Shown in pieces: positions 33,270 through 40,883 of a stretch of DNA of 42,452 nucleotides. The notes under the pieces are model-generated. The model was not told the DNA's origin. It did not search any database and saw nothing but the letters and a program-made list of their open reading frames with translations. The stretch is from Phycisphaerae bacterium (GTDB lineage Bacteria > Planctomycetota > Phycisphaerae > Sedimentisphaerales > Anaerobacaceae), in assembly GCA_030601845.1 (NCBI GenBank), contig JAUWAY010000022.1, forward strand, positions 1-42,452, in the 5' to 3' direction. A program made the translations under genes and the position numbers. The number at the start of each line of letters is the position of its first letter. The first letter of the stretch is position 1.

Positions 33270-34721
33270 TTAGTCTTCCTCGACTCCGGTTATTGTTGCG
33301 TCGAGGCCGATAATTACTGTTTTGACGGCGGGGTCGTTAATAATCTCGTTTGTCCTCCGGCTGCGGGTTTTGCCTCGTTGCTCGTTGCTCGTTGCTTGAT
33401 TCTCGACTTTCGATTCTCGATGCTCGTTGCTCGTCTCTCGTCTCTCGTCTCTCGTCTCTCGTCCTTCGACCGCTCCCTCACGGTTGCGGCTCCGTTGTTT
33501 TATTTCGTCGGGTGGCAGCCTCAAAGGTTCGTTGGCTGCTTTATTTTTTATGCTTGTCGGCTGTTTTTTTTTAACTGTAGTGGCACCGCCTTGTAATTGC
33601 GAGAGGAGCTGGTCAACATTTGAGAAATGCTCGCTCAGGGCAAGTCTCAATAACAAAGCGTCTAAAAGTGCCCTGCCTGTATCGCTGTTTTTGACAGCCC
33701 ATCGCAGTTTTTCCAGTGCGGTAATATTGTAAATAATTGCGGCAATATCGAATTTTTCAGCCAACTCGTCCGCCAGTTTTCGCTGTTCAGCCGTCAAAAT
33801 TAAAAGTTCACTTTCGCCCCCTGCGGATTTTATTACCATCAGGTCGCGCATATAATCGGTAAGTGAATCGACAATCTGCACCTCGCTCAGGCCCGTACTA
33901 ATTAAATCCTCTATGGCGGCAAGTGTTCCGCCTGCATCACTGTCACCGATTTTGGCAGCAAGATTATAGATTTTTTCACTGTTCGGGCGGCCGAGAAACT
34001 CCTCAAGCAGCCCAACCGTCAGCGGCTCGACCCCGGTGCTTATCAGCCGGTCCAGCAAGCTCAAGCCGTCTCTCATCGAGCCGTTTGCCATCTTTGCTAA
34101 CGGCAAAATCAAATCATCCTCATATTTTATTTTTTCCTGCTCAAGTATGCTCTTGAGCTGGCCGGCGATAAGTTTCGCACTTATATTGCTGAAATCAAAT
34201 CTCTGGCACCTTGATTGAATTGTTGCGATTACCTTGTTCGGCTCGGTGGTCGCGAAAATAAACTTGACGTGGCTGGGCGGCTCTTCCAGTATCTTCAAAA
34301 GCGCATTAAAAGCTGACGTACTTAGCATATGGACTTCGTCAATAATATAAATTTTGAACCTTGCCCGTGCAGGTCGATAAATTGCATTCTGGCGCAATTT
34401 GCGAACCTCTTCAACGCTATTGTTTGAAGCCCCGTCAATCTCGATAACATCGATATCTTCGCCGAGATTGACCGCCGTGCAGCTATCGCATTTGCAGCAC
34501 GGCTCGACAGTCGGGGCATCGGCTGCAAGGCAATTGAGAGATTTTGCCAGCACCCGTGCCATTGTGGTTTTACCGACGCCGCGAGTGCCGGCAAACAGAT
34601 AAGCATGTGCAACCCTGCCGGTCTTTATGGCGTTTTTGAGCGTCTGGGCAATAGGGTCCTGGCCGATAACATCGTCAAACCTCTGCGACCTGTATTTCCT
34701 TGCTAAAACTATATAACTCAT
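33270..34721 (-). CDS. dnaX: DNA polymerase III subunit gamma/tau
   Basis: Clamp-loader ATPase of the replisome, 483 residues as tau. AAA+ marks: Walker A GTRGVGKTT (about 45-53), zinc cysteines C-C-K-C-D-S-C (about 73-80), Walker B IIDEVHMLS, and sensor SRC in IQSRCQRF (about 168). Domain III ends near residue 380. There, nine A (residues 384-386, KKK) form a slippery run after which the -1 and +1 frames stop within about ten codons, so a gamma-like form of about 390 residues is likely. The tau tail includes a 98-nt heptamer array (residues about 417-449) before a conserved-looking end, AVKTVIIGLDATITG. Confidence 0.96.
   Translation of the reverse strand: MSYIVLARKYRSQRFDDVIGQDPIAQTLKNAIKTGRVAHAYLFAGTRGVGKTTMARVLAKSLNCLAADAPTVEPCCKCDSCTAVNLGEDIDVIEIDGASNNSVEEVRKLRQNAIYRPARARFKIYIIDEVHMLSTSAFNALLKILEEPPSHVKFIFATTEPNKVIATIQSRCQRFDFSNISAKLIAGQLKSILEQEKIKYEDDLILPLAKMANGSMRDGLSLLDRLISTGVEPLTVGLLEEFLGRPNSEKIYNLAAKIGDSDAGGTLAAIEDLISTGLSEVQIVDSLTDYMRDLMVIKSAGGESELLILTAEQRKLADELAEKFDIAAIIYNITALEKLRWAVKNSDTGRALLDALLLRLALSEHFSNVDQLLSQLQGGATTVKKKQPTSIKNKAANEPLRLPPDEIKQRSRNREGAVEGRETRDERRETSNEHRESKVENQATSNEQRGKTRSRRTNEIINDPAVKTVIIGLDATITGVEED
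33374..33471. repeat. 14-unit heptamer array inside dnaX
   Basis: Fourteen exact consecutive 7-bp units of consensus CTCGTYK (plus strand), for example CTCGTTG x3 and CTCGTCT x4. Three units equal 21 nt, so the protein shows a 7-residue repeat (ETRDERR, ETSNEHR, ESKVENQ, ATSNEQR). Confidence 0.95.
33564..33572 (-). promoter_or_regulatory. A9 slippage site in dnaX
   Basis: Nine A in coding sense, read as three Lys codons at residues 384-386. With one A added, the frame reads Thr-Ala-Asp-Lys-His-Lys-Lys-stop. With one A removed it reaches TAA after a few codons. Position at the end of domain III matches gamma/tau switches of other bacteria, such as the A9 transcriptional slippage site of Thermus dnaX. 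Confidence 0.7.
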
Positions 34722-34755
34722 TTGTAATTTATTATTTTCTATTTACTATTTTTAA
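34721..34755. repeat. Heptamer array between S23 pseudogene and dnaX
   Basis: Five units on the plus strand (TTTGTAA, TTTATTA, TTTTCTA, TTTACTA, TTTTTAA). On the minus strand the word is TAGTAAA/TAATAAA, the same as the facing array at 35103-35137. It includes the pseudogene stop and touches the dnaX start codon. Confidence 0.8.
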
Positions 34756-35088
34756 TTGTTTTTCTTGAAGAAACAAAAATAGATGTTAATTCTTTTGCCT
34801 CATTAAGTAATGGAGTAACTTGCTTTTCTTTGAGCAACTTTTCATCAATAATGAATTCCAGCCAAAAAGAACTCTCATCAACTTCTTCTATGACAATGCT
34901 CAGCTTAGAGACGAAACCTGCCCTTGACTGTGCGATGCAAGCTGCTCTGTAATTAGAACCAACAGAGGTGGAACAATCAGTTGTTTCCTAATATGGTTTC
35001 CAAAAGGTGTTTTGGGCAAGGCCAAGGCTAACTTTACGCACCTATGTGCAAACTGCTTTGTCTGCTTTTTTAGCTCCTCACGATCCAT
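34739..35088 (-). pseudogene. Frameshifted four-helix-bundle (S23-type) gene
   Basis: From ATG at 35088 the frame reads EELKKQTKQFAHRCVKLAL, then LPKTPFGNHIRKQLIV. It then slips near 34966-34972 and ends early at about 34900. In the shifted frame it continues STSVGSNYRAACIAQSRAG, SKLSIVIEEVDESSFWLEFI and on to a stop at 34741-34739. Together these make a normal-length member of the family. It is enclosed by inverted heptamer arrays and lies between ffs and dnaX, which are usually adjacent. Confidence 0.85.
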
Positions 35089-35102
35089 CCCACATCTCGC
35101 CA

Positions 35103-35137
35103 AATAATAAATAGTAAATCATAAATAGTAAATCGAA
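35103..35137. repeat. Heptamer array between ffs and the S23 pseudogene
   Basis: AATAATA, AATAGTA, AATCATA, AATAGTA, AATCGAA. It faces the array at 34721-34755 in inverse orientation and ends 4 nt from the SRP RNA 3' end. Confidence 0.8.
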
Positions 35138-35141
35138 AGAA

Positions 35142-35239
35142 GGCCGGGTTTACCCACAGCACAGCCAAGCTACACGCTTATGGCTGCTCGGTTCCCCGCC
35201 TGACCAGATTCGCGGGCTCGGCCTGCATGGGACCCGGCC
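35142..35239 (-). ncRNA. ffs: Signal recognition particle RNA, small bacterial type
   Basis: About 98 nt on the minus strand. The ends pair (GGCCGGGT with ACCCGGCC). Domain IV is canonical: GGTCAGG, then a CGG-GGAA-CCG hairpin with a GGAA tetraloop, then AGCAGCC, which form the Ffh-binding symmetric and asymmetric loops. The RNA works with Ffh in cotranslational targeting. The order ffs-dnaX-recR is common in bacteria, which supports the call. The exact ends are estimated from the terminal pairing. Confidence 0.92.
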
Positions 35240-35421
35240 ATAATAATTGATTCCGCCGTAGGCGGTTCTTCGATATTGACTATTTTCTGTTGATTATTTC
35301 TACGCTACGATATGCGGCATAGTATAGCAGAGGTGATGTTCATTTGCCACAAAAACATTTTAAATTGACAACTTCCCCTCGTGCAAACCACCGGGAATCG
35401 TAAAAAAACAAGTTGCATCGC

Positions 35422-35449
35422 TTGCAAAAATCTTAAATGGTGATATAAT
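35422..35449 (+). promoter_or_regulatory. Sigma-70-type promoter of the etf operon
   Basis: TTGCAA (35422-35427), 16-nt spacer, TATAAT (35444-35449). It lies about 48 nt before the EtfBA start codon. Confidence 0.6.
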
Positions 35450-35484
35450 CGCTTGTTTTAGATACTAATGACCATTTGCCCTGT

Positions 35485-35498
35485 GAGATACGAGATAT
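35485..35498. repeat. Two heptamer units at the EtfBA start
   Basis: GAGATAC (35485-35491) and GAGATAT (35492-35498). The start ATG (35497-35499) overlaps the second unit. The same word (ATACGAG) is in the array before the TPR gene. Confidence 0.5.
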
Positions 35499-37596
35499 GA
35501 GCAATTACATAGTTTTGGTAAAACAGGTTCCCGACGTAACACAAATCACCGACAATGCGTTCGACCCCGAGACCGGAACACTCATACGAACCCGACTGGC
35601 CAGCGTCATCAACGAGTTGGACGCCCAGGCATTGGCTTTTGCAAACCAGATGAAACGGGACAGCGACGACAAGAACGGCGAAGTCATCTGCCTCACTATG
35701 GGGCCGCCGATGGCTGAAGAAGTGCTGCGATATGGCCTGGCACGATGCGCCGACAGAGTGGTGCTGCTTACTGACAGAGCTCTCGGCGGGGCTGACACCG
35801 TCGCAACGGCAAATCCTCTGGCTTTTGCCATTAGAAAAATAGTCAAAGAAATTTTCAAAAATAACAGCGACTATTACGTCGTTTGCGGTATGCAATCGGT
35901 CGATGGTGATACCGCTCAGGTACCTCCGCAAATCACCGAGGAGCTGGGTCTGGCCTGCATAGCTTATGTCACCGGCGCCGAATTCAGGAATGGCCGGTTT
36001 GAATTCACACGAATTATCAGCGGCGGAAGCCAGGTCGTTGCTGCTAAGGAACTGCCGGCCGTAATCACCGTCGCCAAATTCGAGTATCCGTTGTTTGCAA
36101 CATTCGTGGCAACCAGAAGAGCAAACAAAGCTGAAATCATTCGCTGGGCCAGCGACGACATCAAAGCAACACACATTGGTGTAAAGGGTTCAAAGACCAG
36201 TGTAATACGTGTCTTCCCGCCGGGCAAAAGTACCAGAAAATGCCGGCAGGTCACCGATGCAAAATCATTGGCCGAACTGCTTGTTGAAAGCTTCAAGAGT
36301 GGCAACGGCGGCACTGACGACACCCCCCAGGCCCAGGCAGCTCGCTACACCTTGCCGGGCAGGCGGGCAGAAAACTTTGACAGAAGCTTCGAGGCAACAA
36401 AAAAGGAAATCGAAGATTACAAAATTTTAGCCGACACGGTCAAAAAGCTCGGAATCAGCAAGGTTAGCCGAATCGATGACGCGGTAAAAGAAAAGATTCT
36501 CGCTGCTGCAGGCGAGCATTTCCACAAAAGAGCGCTGGAAGATATGCTAAATGGCTTGCAGTTGACAGAACCCGGCTTCTCAGGCGAAGTTTGGGTCGTC
36601 GCCGAACACGGCGGAGGCGCAGTACATCCGGCAACATTCGAGCTTATTGGAAAGGCCCGCGAGCTTGCCGATTCCCTGGAGACAAAAGTAGGCGTATGTT
36701 TAGCCGGATTCAACGCCGAGCCTATGGCAAAAGATTTAATCGCCGCAGGGGCAGACGGCATCTACATCATCGATGATAAGCTGCTCGGCGAATTTGACCC
36801 GACTGCACATCGCAAAGCTGTCGCCGATGCAATAAGCACATACTGGCCGCAAATCGTCCTCTACGCCGCAACTCCACAGGGCAGAATGCTGGCGCCGATG
36901 GTCTCATACCGAGTCGGCTGTGGCCTGACCGCCGACTGCACCGGACTGGATATCAGAGATAGTTCCCGAAGAGGCCAGATTGCCATACTGTTGCAGACCC
37001 GCCCCGCTCTGGGAGGAAACGTTATGGCTACTATCTGCACAAAAAATTCAAAGTCCCAGATGGCTACCGCAAGACCGGGTGTGATGAAAAAACTGCCACC
37101 AGATAACTCAAGAAAAGGCAAAATCATCAAACACAAAGTTCGGCTTTGCGAAGCTGATACAGGGCTGGAAATCATAAAAACAGAATTAGGCACCGGCGAT
37201 GTGAACTTCAATGCCGAGGTGATTATCAGCGGCGGCAAAGGAATGCAAAACCGAGACAACTACGAACGGCTCGTAGGTTTACTGTGTGAAGGTTTAAGTA
37301 AAAAGTTAGATACACAAGTTGAAAAAGGCGCTTCACGTGCTGCTGTCGAACAGGGCTTTGCTGAACGCGCCCATCAAGTCGGTCAAACCGGGACATCAGT
37401 CGCGCCGAAACTTTACATCGCTCTCGGAATATCCGGTGCCATTCAGCATATGATAGGCGTTGCAAACACCGAGACCATCATCGCTGTCAACAGCGACCCA
37501 AACGCACCCATACTCAAACAGTGCGATTATTATATTGTCGGAAGTGTCGAAGATACCGTACCCCAATTGGTTGCTGCATTGACAACTGAAAATTAA
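35497..37596 (+). CDS. etfB-etfA: Fused electron transfer flavoprotein, beta then alpha
   Basis: A single protein of 699 residues joins what are normally two subunits. Residues about 1-255 are EtfB (NYIVLVKQVPDV at the start). It carries CGMQSVDGDTAQVPP (about 129-143), close to the DGDTAQV motif of electron-bifurcating EtfBs. A linker of about 100 residues follows. Residues about 360-699 are EtfA, ending with the FAD site: TGTSVAPKLYIALGISGAIQ, then IIAVNSDPNAPI and CDYYIVG. Etf collects electrons from dehydrogenases. The ETF:quinone oxidoreductase gene follows after 59 nt. ATG at 35497 is preferred to 35476. Confidence 0.93.
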   Translation: MSNYIVLVKQVPDVTQITDNAFDPETGTLIRTRLASVINELDAQALAFANQMKRDSDDKNGEVICLTMGPPMAEEVLRYGLARCADRVVLLTDRALGGADTVATANPLAFAIRKIVKEIFKNNSDYYVVCGMQSVDGDTAQVPPQITEELGLACIAYVTGAEFRNGRFEFTRIISGGSQVVAAKELPAVITVAKFEYPLFATFVATRRANKAEIIRWASDDIKATHIGVKGSKTSVIRVFPPGKSTRKCRQVTDAKSLAELLVESFKSGNGGTDDTPQAQAARYTLPGRRAENFDRSFEATKKEIEDYKILADTVKKLGISKVSRIDDAVKEKILAAAGEHFHKRALEDMLNGLQLTEPGFSGEVWVVAEHGGGAVHPATFELIGKARELADSLETKVGVCLAGFNAEPMAKDLIAAGADGIYIIDDKLLGEFDPTAHRKAVADAISTYWPQIVLYAATPQGRMLAPMVSYRVGCGLTADCTGLDIRDSSRRGQIAILLQTRPALGGNVMATICTKNSKSQMATARPGVMKKLPPDNSRKGKIIKHKVRLCEADTGLEIIKTELGTGDVNFNAEVIISGGKGMQNRDNYERLVGLLCEGLSKKLDTQVEKGASRAAVEQGFAERAHQVGQTGTSVAPKLYIALGISGAIQHMIGVANTETIIAVNSDPNAPILKQCDYYIVGSVEDTVPQLVAALTTEN

Positions 37597-37627
37597 ATAT
37601 TGTTAAGTTAACTATCGAAAATTAAAG

Positions 37628-37659
37628 ATAGTCAATAGTCAATGGAAAATAGTCAATGG
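37628..37659. repeat. Heptamer array between EtfBA and ETF-QO
   Basis: ATAGTCA, ATAGTCA, ATGGAAA, ATAGTCA, then ATGG, whose ATG (37656) is the ETF-QO start codon. Also, GAAAATTAAA occurs at the EtfBA stop (37588-37597) and again at 37617-37626. Confidence 0.8.
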
Positions 37660-39320
37660 GAAGTGACTGCAACAGAGTATCGGTTCTGATAGTTGGCGCA
37701 GGGCCGGCGGGCCTGGCAACTGCTATACAGCTAAAAACTATAAGGCCCCAGATTGACGTCTGTGTCATCGAAAAGTCATCCGACCTGGGAAATCACAATC
37801 TCTCCGGTGCGGTCTTGGAGGCCGAGCCTCTGCATACCCTGCTGGATTCGGCAGTGCCGGACTGGCGGGACAGTGACGCGGCGAAAGATGTGTTGGCAAA
37901 AAAGGTTAGTAAAGACAATGTGATGTTCTTTCTCGGAAGAAAACTGTCATTTAACATTTTCGTTGTAATCAAGCTTGCAAAGATGTTCGGCCTCGGCTTT
38001 GGCCAAATGATGCACGTGGGGGATTATTCTGTATCAATAAGTAAATTGACCAAATGGATGGGTCAGCTTGCAAAAGACCTTGGTGCAGAAGTACTGACCG
38101 GCTTTGCCGTTGAGGACATCATTCTTGATGAGTCGGCCAATATGGCAACCGCCGTCAAGCTTGTTGACCAGGGACTCGATAAAGAAGGCAATAAACAGCC
38201 AAATTTCGTCGAAGGAGAAATCATAAATGCTGATTTTGTGGTCCTTGCCGAGGGATGCGATGGGCTTCTGACCGAAAGATTCGTGGAAAAGGCAAATCTG
38301 CAAAGGCAAAGCCCTCCACTGTATTCGGTAGGCGTCAAAGAACTCATAAAGGTAACCAGCGAGCAATACGAAAAATTCGGCGATGGCCGCGTCGTTCACG
38401 CAATGGGTTATCCAATCTGGACGCCTGTCATTGGCCCGGGAATGTTCGGCGGCGGAATCATCTATCCGGGCGAAAAAGACCACATCGCCGTCGGTATGAT
38501 AGTCGGTGCCGACTGGAAGTACTGCGACTTTAACCCGCAGGATGCACTGACGAATTTCAAAAATCACAGCTTCGTTAAAAAGTTTATTGACGGCGGCACC
38601 GTCGTGGAGGCGGGCGCAAAAATGATTCCAGAAGGCGGATACTACGCTATTCCGAGGAATCCTGCCACCAGTAGTATAGGTAAGGGCAACGTGATGATAT
38701 TAGGTGACAGCGCCGGCTTTGTCAATATGCTAAAAATCAAAGGCCTCCACAACGCTATCGACTCAGGAATTCAAGCAGCAAAGGCAATTGCCGAAACTTT
38801 TGACAGGCCGGAACAAGCAGCATCAAAATATACTAACTTGATTGAGCAATCCAATGTCGCAAGGGAAATGACCTCAGCAATGAACTTCCGACAAACGATT
38901 GCAAAGTTCGGGCCATTGCAGGGAATGCCTCTGTCCGTCTTCGGCGGTCTGCTGCCGAAATTTAAGGTCGAAAATGACCACGAGGCAATGACAACCGCTC
39001 GATACAGGTATAAGAAAAATCACGAATTCGATAAAGACACCTTTACCGCAATGGCGGCAACCGAGCATCGTGAGGAACAGCTATCACATCTAACGATTCT
39101 GGACCCCGACATTTGCAAGACCAGATGCACGCCCGCGTTTAAGAGTCCCTGCATTACGTTCTGCCCGGCCGGGGTATATGAGACCGTTCACGAAGAAGTA
39201 AAACCGGCCAACCCATCCAATTGCCTGCACTGTAAAACCTGCCAGAGAAAATGCCCCTTCGACAACATCAGATGGACCGCCCCGGAAGGCACCGGCGGAC
39301 CACACTACAGACGAATGTAA
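37656..39320 (+). CDS. Electron transfer flavoprotein:quinone oxidoreductase
   Basis: A 554-residue membrane-associated flavo-iron-sulfur protein that passes electrons from ETF to quinone. The N-terminal FAD site is VLIVGAGPAGLATAIQL (about 10-26), the second FAD motif GNVMILGDSAGFVN lies near 345, and KGLHNAIDSG follows. The C-terminal ferredoxin-like domain has four cysteines (CLHCKTCQRKCPFDNI, about 523-538) and the family ending GTGGPHYRRM. It equals FixC plus FixX in one chain. Together with the fused EtfBA it forms a two-gene equivalent of fixABCX. No Shine-Dalgarno is present because the start sits in a heptamer array. Confidence 0.95.
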   Translation: MGSDCNRVSVLIVGAGPAGLATAIQLKTIRPQIDVCVIEKSSDLGNHNLSGAVLEAEPLHTLLDSAVPDWRDSDAAKDVLAKKVSKDNVMFFLGRKLSFNIFVVIKLAKMFGLGFGQMMHVGDYSVSISKLTKWMGQLAKDLGAEVLTGFAVEDIILDESANMATAVKLVDQGLDKEGNKQPNFVEGEIINADFVVLAEGCDGLLTERFVEKANLQRQSPPLYSVGVKELIKVTSEQYEKFGDGRVVHAMGYPIWTPVIGPGMFGGGIIYPGEKDHIAVGMIVGADWKYCDFNPQDALTNFKNHSFVKKFIDGGTVVEAGAKMIPEGGYYAIPRNPATSSIGKGNVMILGDSAGFVNMLKIKGLHNAIDSGIQAAKAIAETFDRPEQAASKYTNLIEQSNVAREMTSAMNFRQTIAKFGPLQGMPLSVFGGLLPKFKVENDHEAMTTARYRYKKNHEFDKDTFTAMAATEHREEQLSHLTILDPDICKTRCTPAFKSPCITFCPAGVYETVHEEVKPANPSNCLHCKTCQRKCPFDNIRWTAPEGTGGPHYRRM

Positions 39321-39343
39321 AGAACACGTATCAGGATACAAAT

Positions 39344-39371
39344 TCAAAAATCCGCAATCCGCAATCCGGTA
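39344..39371. repeat. Heptamer array (4 units) after ETF-QO
   Basis: TCAAAAA, TCCGCAA, TCCGCAA, TCCGGTA, located 24 nt after the ETF-QO stop codon. Confidence 0.7.
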
Positions 39372-39553
39372 TTCACCCTGAGTTACCACCCCCTCTATAT
39401 AGGACTTATAAACTTGATGGGCCCTATAAAAAACACCACAGCACAAAATGTGTTGTGGGTATGTGTGAAAAGACAAATCTACATAAAAGTAACAATCTGA
39501 TGAAACCGACAGCATAAGATACAACGATGACAGCCGGAGTGAGGATATGGAGT

Positions 39554-39601
39554 GGATTCCCATCTTGGCCGGCATAGTGCCGGATCGCAAAATGGGAGTC
39601 C
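39554..39601. repeat. Nested hairpin element
   Basis: Outer arms GGATTCCCAT (39554-39563) and ATGGGAGTCC (39592-39601) pair with one G-T. Inner arms CCGGCA (39569-39574) and TGCCGG (39578-39583) close a TAG loop. No T-run follows. It lies 26 nt before the ATG of the broken gene. Confidence 0.65.
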
Positions 39602-39627
39602 GTAAACGAGTAGAGAGAGGATGAATT

Positions 39628-40125
39628 ATGTTACTTCAATCAAGGCAGGCAAAAGTTTTTGCAGCACTGCTGGTTTCAATGACTGCAGGGATAATAATCT
39701 TAAAGGCGCTGGGTAATAATCCTCCCGCCGCTGGTGCATTTTGTCTTTCAAGCTATTACCGCCTCGAACCTGTCGAAAAAGCTGTCCTTTCTCGAGCCGA
39801 CCGGTCCCCCGAACGCTGGAGCCGCATCGAGATTTACTATAGCGGCACCAAAGCCGGAAACATCGAACAGTTGGCCTCGTTGAGTGACCTGGCTAATCCT
39901 AACGATATCAACTGCCGCTTCTGTTTATGCAATGGCCTCGGCGGTCGTGACGGCCAAATACAACCAACAGAAAAATAGCAAAGACAATACCCAACCATAA
40001 CAGGCCAAACCTGACACCGCGACGAGCAAGCTATCCGCATCTGCATTATAGCTGACAGAAAAACCACTCAACCCGGACGCGGTAATGTTGAAAAGAAAAA
40101 CGCTGAATGTACCTCAAAATTGCCG
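39628..40125 (+). pseudogene. Broken gene, possibly of an exported amidase-like protein
   Basis: ATG at 39628 follows GAGAGAGGATG. The product has a signal-like N-terminus (VFAALLVSMTAGIIIL) and continues ALGNNPPAAGAFCLSSYYR, then EIYYSGTKAGNIEQLASL and FCLCNGLGGRDG. It stops at TAG (39976-39978). The same frame goes on as QRQYPTITGQT, a TGA (40012-40014), then AIRICIIADRKTT. The continuation fits my recollection of a planctomycete family annotated as N-acetylmuramoyl-L-alanine amidase or peptidoglycan-recognition-like. Two in-frame stops and an early end make this a likely pseudogene, but a short functional 116-aa protein cannot be excluded. Confidence 0.55.
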
Positions 40126-40199
40126 AACGACAACAATAAAGTGCAAATAAGACGGTGTGCGAAATCTGAAACAGCTTTGTCGGCTGATTGCTTTGTTTA

Positions 40200-40559
40200 T
40201 TACTGATGCTGGTGCTGCTTCTCGGGCTCGGGCTGGAGCTGCTCGGCGGGCAGCTTTTCGGCCTTTGGCTCTTTTTTGACCTTTACCTCCTTCTTGGCCT
40301 TTGCTTCTTTTTTGGCCTTTACCTCCTTTTTGACCTTTACCTCCTTTTCGACCTTTACCTCTTCTTCGGCCTTGGCCTCTTTCTCTTTCTCTCTCTTTTC
40401 ACGTTGAATTGCGTCGTACACTTCCCTGCGATGAACCGGTATCTCTCTTGGAGCCGTTATACCCAGACGGACCTTATGTCCACGGATATCGACGATGATA
40501 ATTTCGACATCATCGCCAATCATAATCGACTCATCTCTTTGTCTGCTCAAAACCAACAT
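40200..40559 (-). CDS. csrA: CsrA carbon storage regulator with charged repeat tail
   Basis: RNA-binding post-transcriptional regulator that recognises GGA in mRNA leaders. Residues 1-55 are a normal CsrA ([20 protein letters not shown], then [20 protein letters not shown]). The remaining 64 residues form a Lys/Glu-rich tail with hexapeptide repeats ([24 protein letters not shown]) encoded by 18-bp units at about 40260-40360. It ends in a Gln/His-rich stretch. Usual CsrA proteins are 60-75 residues. AAGGAG precedes ATG at 40559; a minus-strand TATAAT lies at 40592-40587. No flagellar gene, a common neighbour, is present. Confidence 0.93.
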   Translation of the reverse strand: MLVLSRQRDESIMIGDDVEIIIVDIRGHKVRLGITAPREIPVHRREVYDAIQREKREKEKEAKAEEEVKVEKEVKVKKEVKAKKEAKAKKEVKVKKEPKAEKLPAEQLQPEPEKQHQHQ

Positions 40560-40883
40560 TTTCAACTCCTTTTATCGGCTGCCCCTATTATATTTTACGG
40601 CAAAATCAAATCACCTGTTCATTACAGCCGGTCGTCAAAGCTTCTTATACGTCGTTATTTCATAGCGTTAGTCTAAAAAACTTCTGACCGGCCGACAAAT
40701 CTAACACAACTATATTTTCGGCCAATTCCGAGAGCGAAAACAATCATTTTTGTTTTTGTTTCGGCAACGAAAACCAATTATGGGACTCTGTGTGCATAAC
40801 TGCTTAAAAATCCCGCACTTATGAGAGAGAGCAGACTTGAAGAAAGATGAGTCAAATTCACCGCCCACCCCATTTTTGCCTTT
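40560..40883. other. Intergenic region upstream of csrA
   Basis: Besides the csrA leader and -10 box there is nothing recognisable in this 324-nt stretch. Confidence 0.5.

Larger units (their letters stand above)
39321..39627. other. Non-coding stretch with heptamers and a long hairpin
   Basis: No convincing gene. A heptamer array lies at 39344-39371 and a nested hairpin at 39554-39601. A 25-codon frame (39547-39624) overlaps the hairpin and is probably a by-product. GAGAGAGGATG precedes the following pseudogene. Confidence 0.5.

Noticed and set aside
33350-33732. Several overlapping plus-strand open frames opposite dnaX
   Set aside because: They exist because CTCGTNN heptamers contain few stop codons. 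They are opposite a clear dnaX and have Ser/Leu/Arg repeat composition.
39547-39624. 25-codon frame before the broken gene
   Set aside because: It coincides with the nested hairpin and has no similarity I can recognise; probably incidental.
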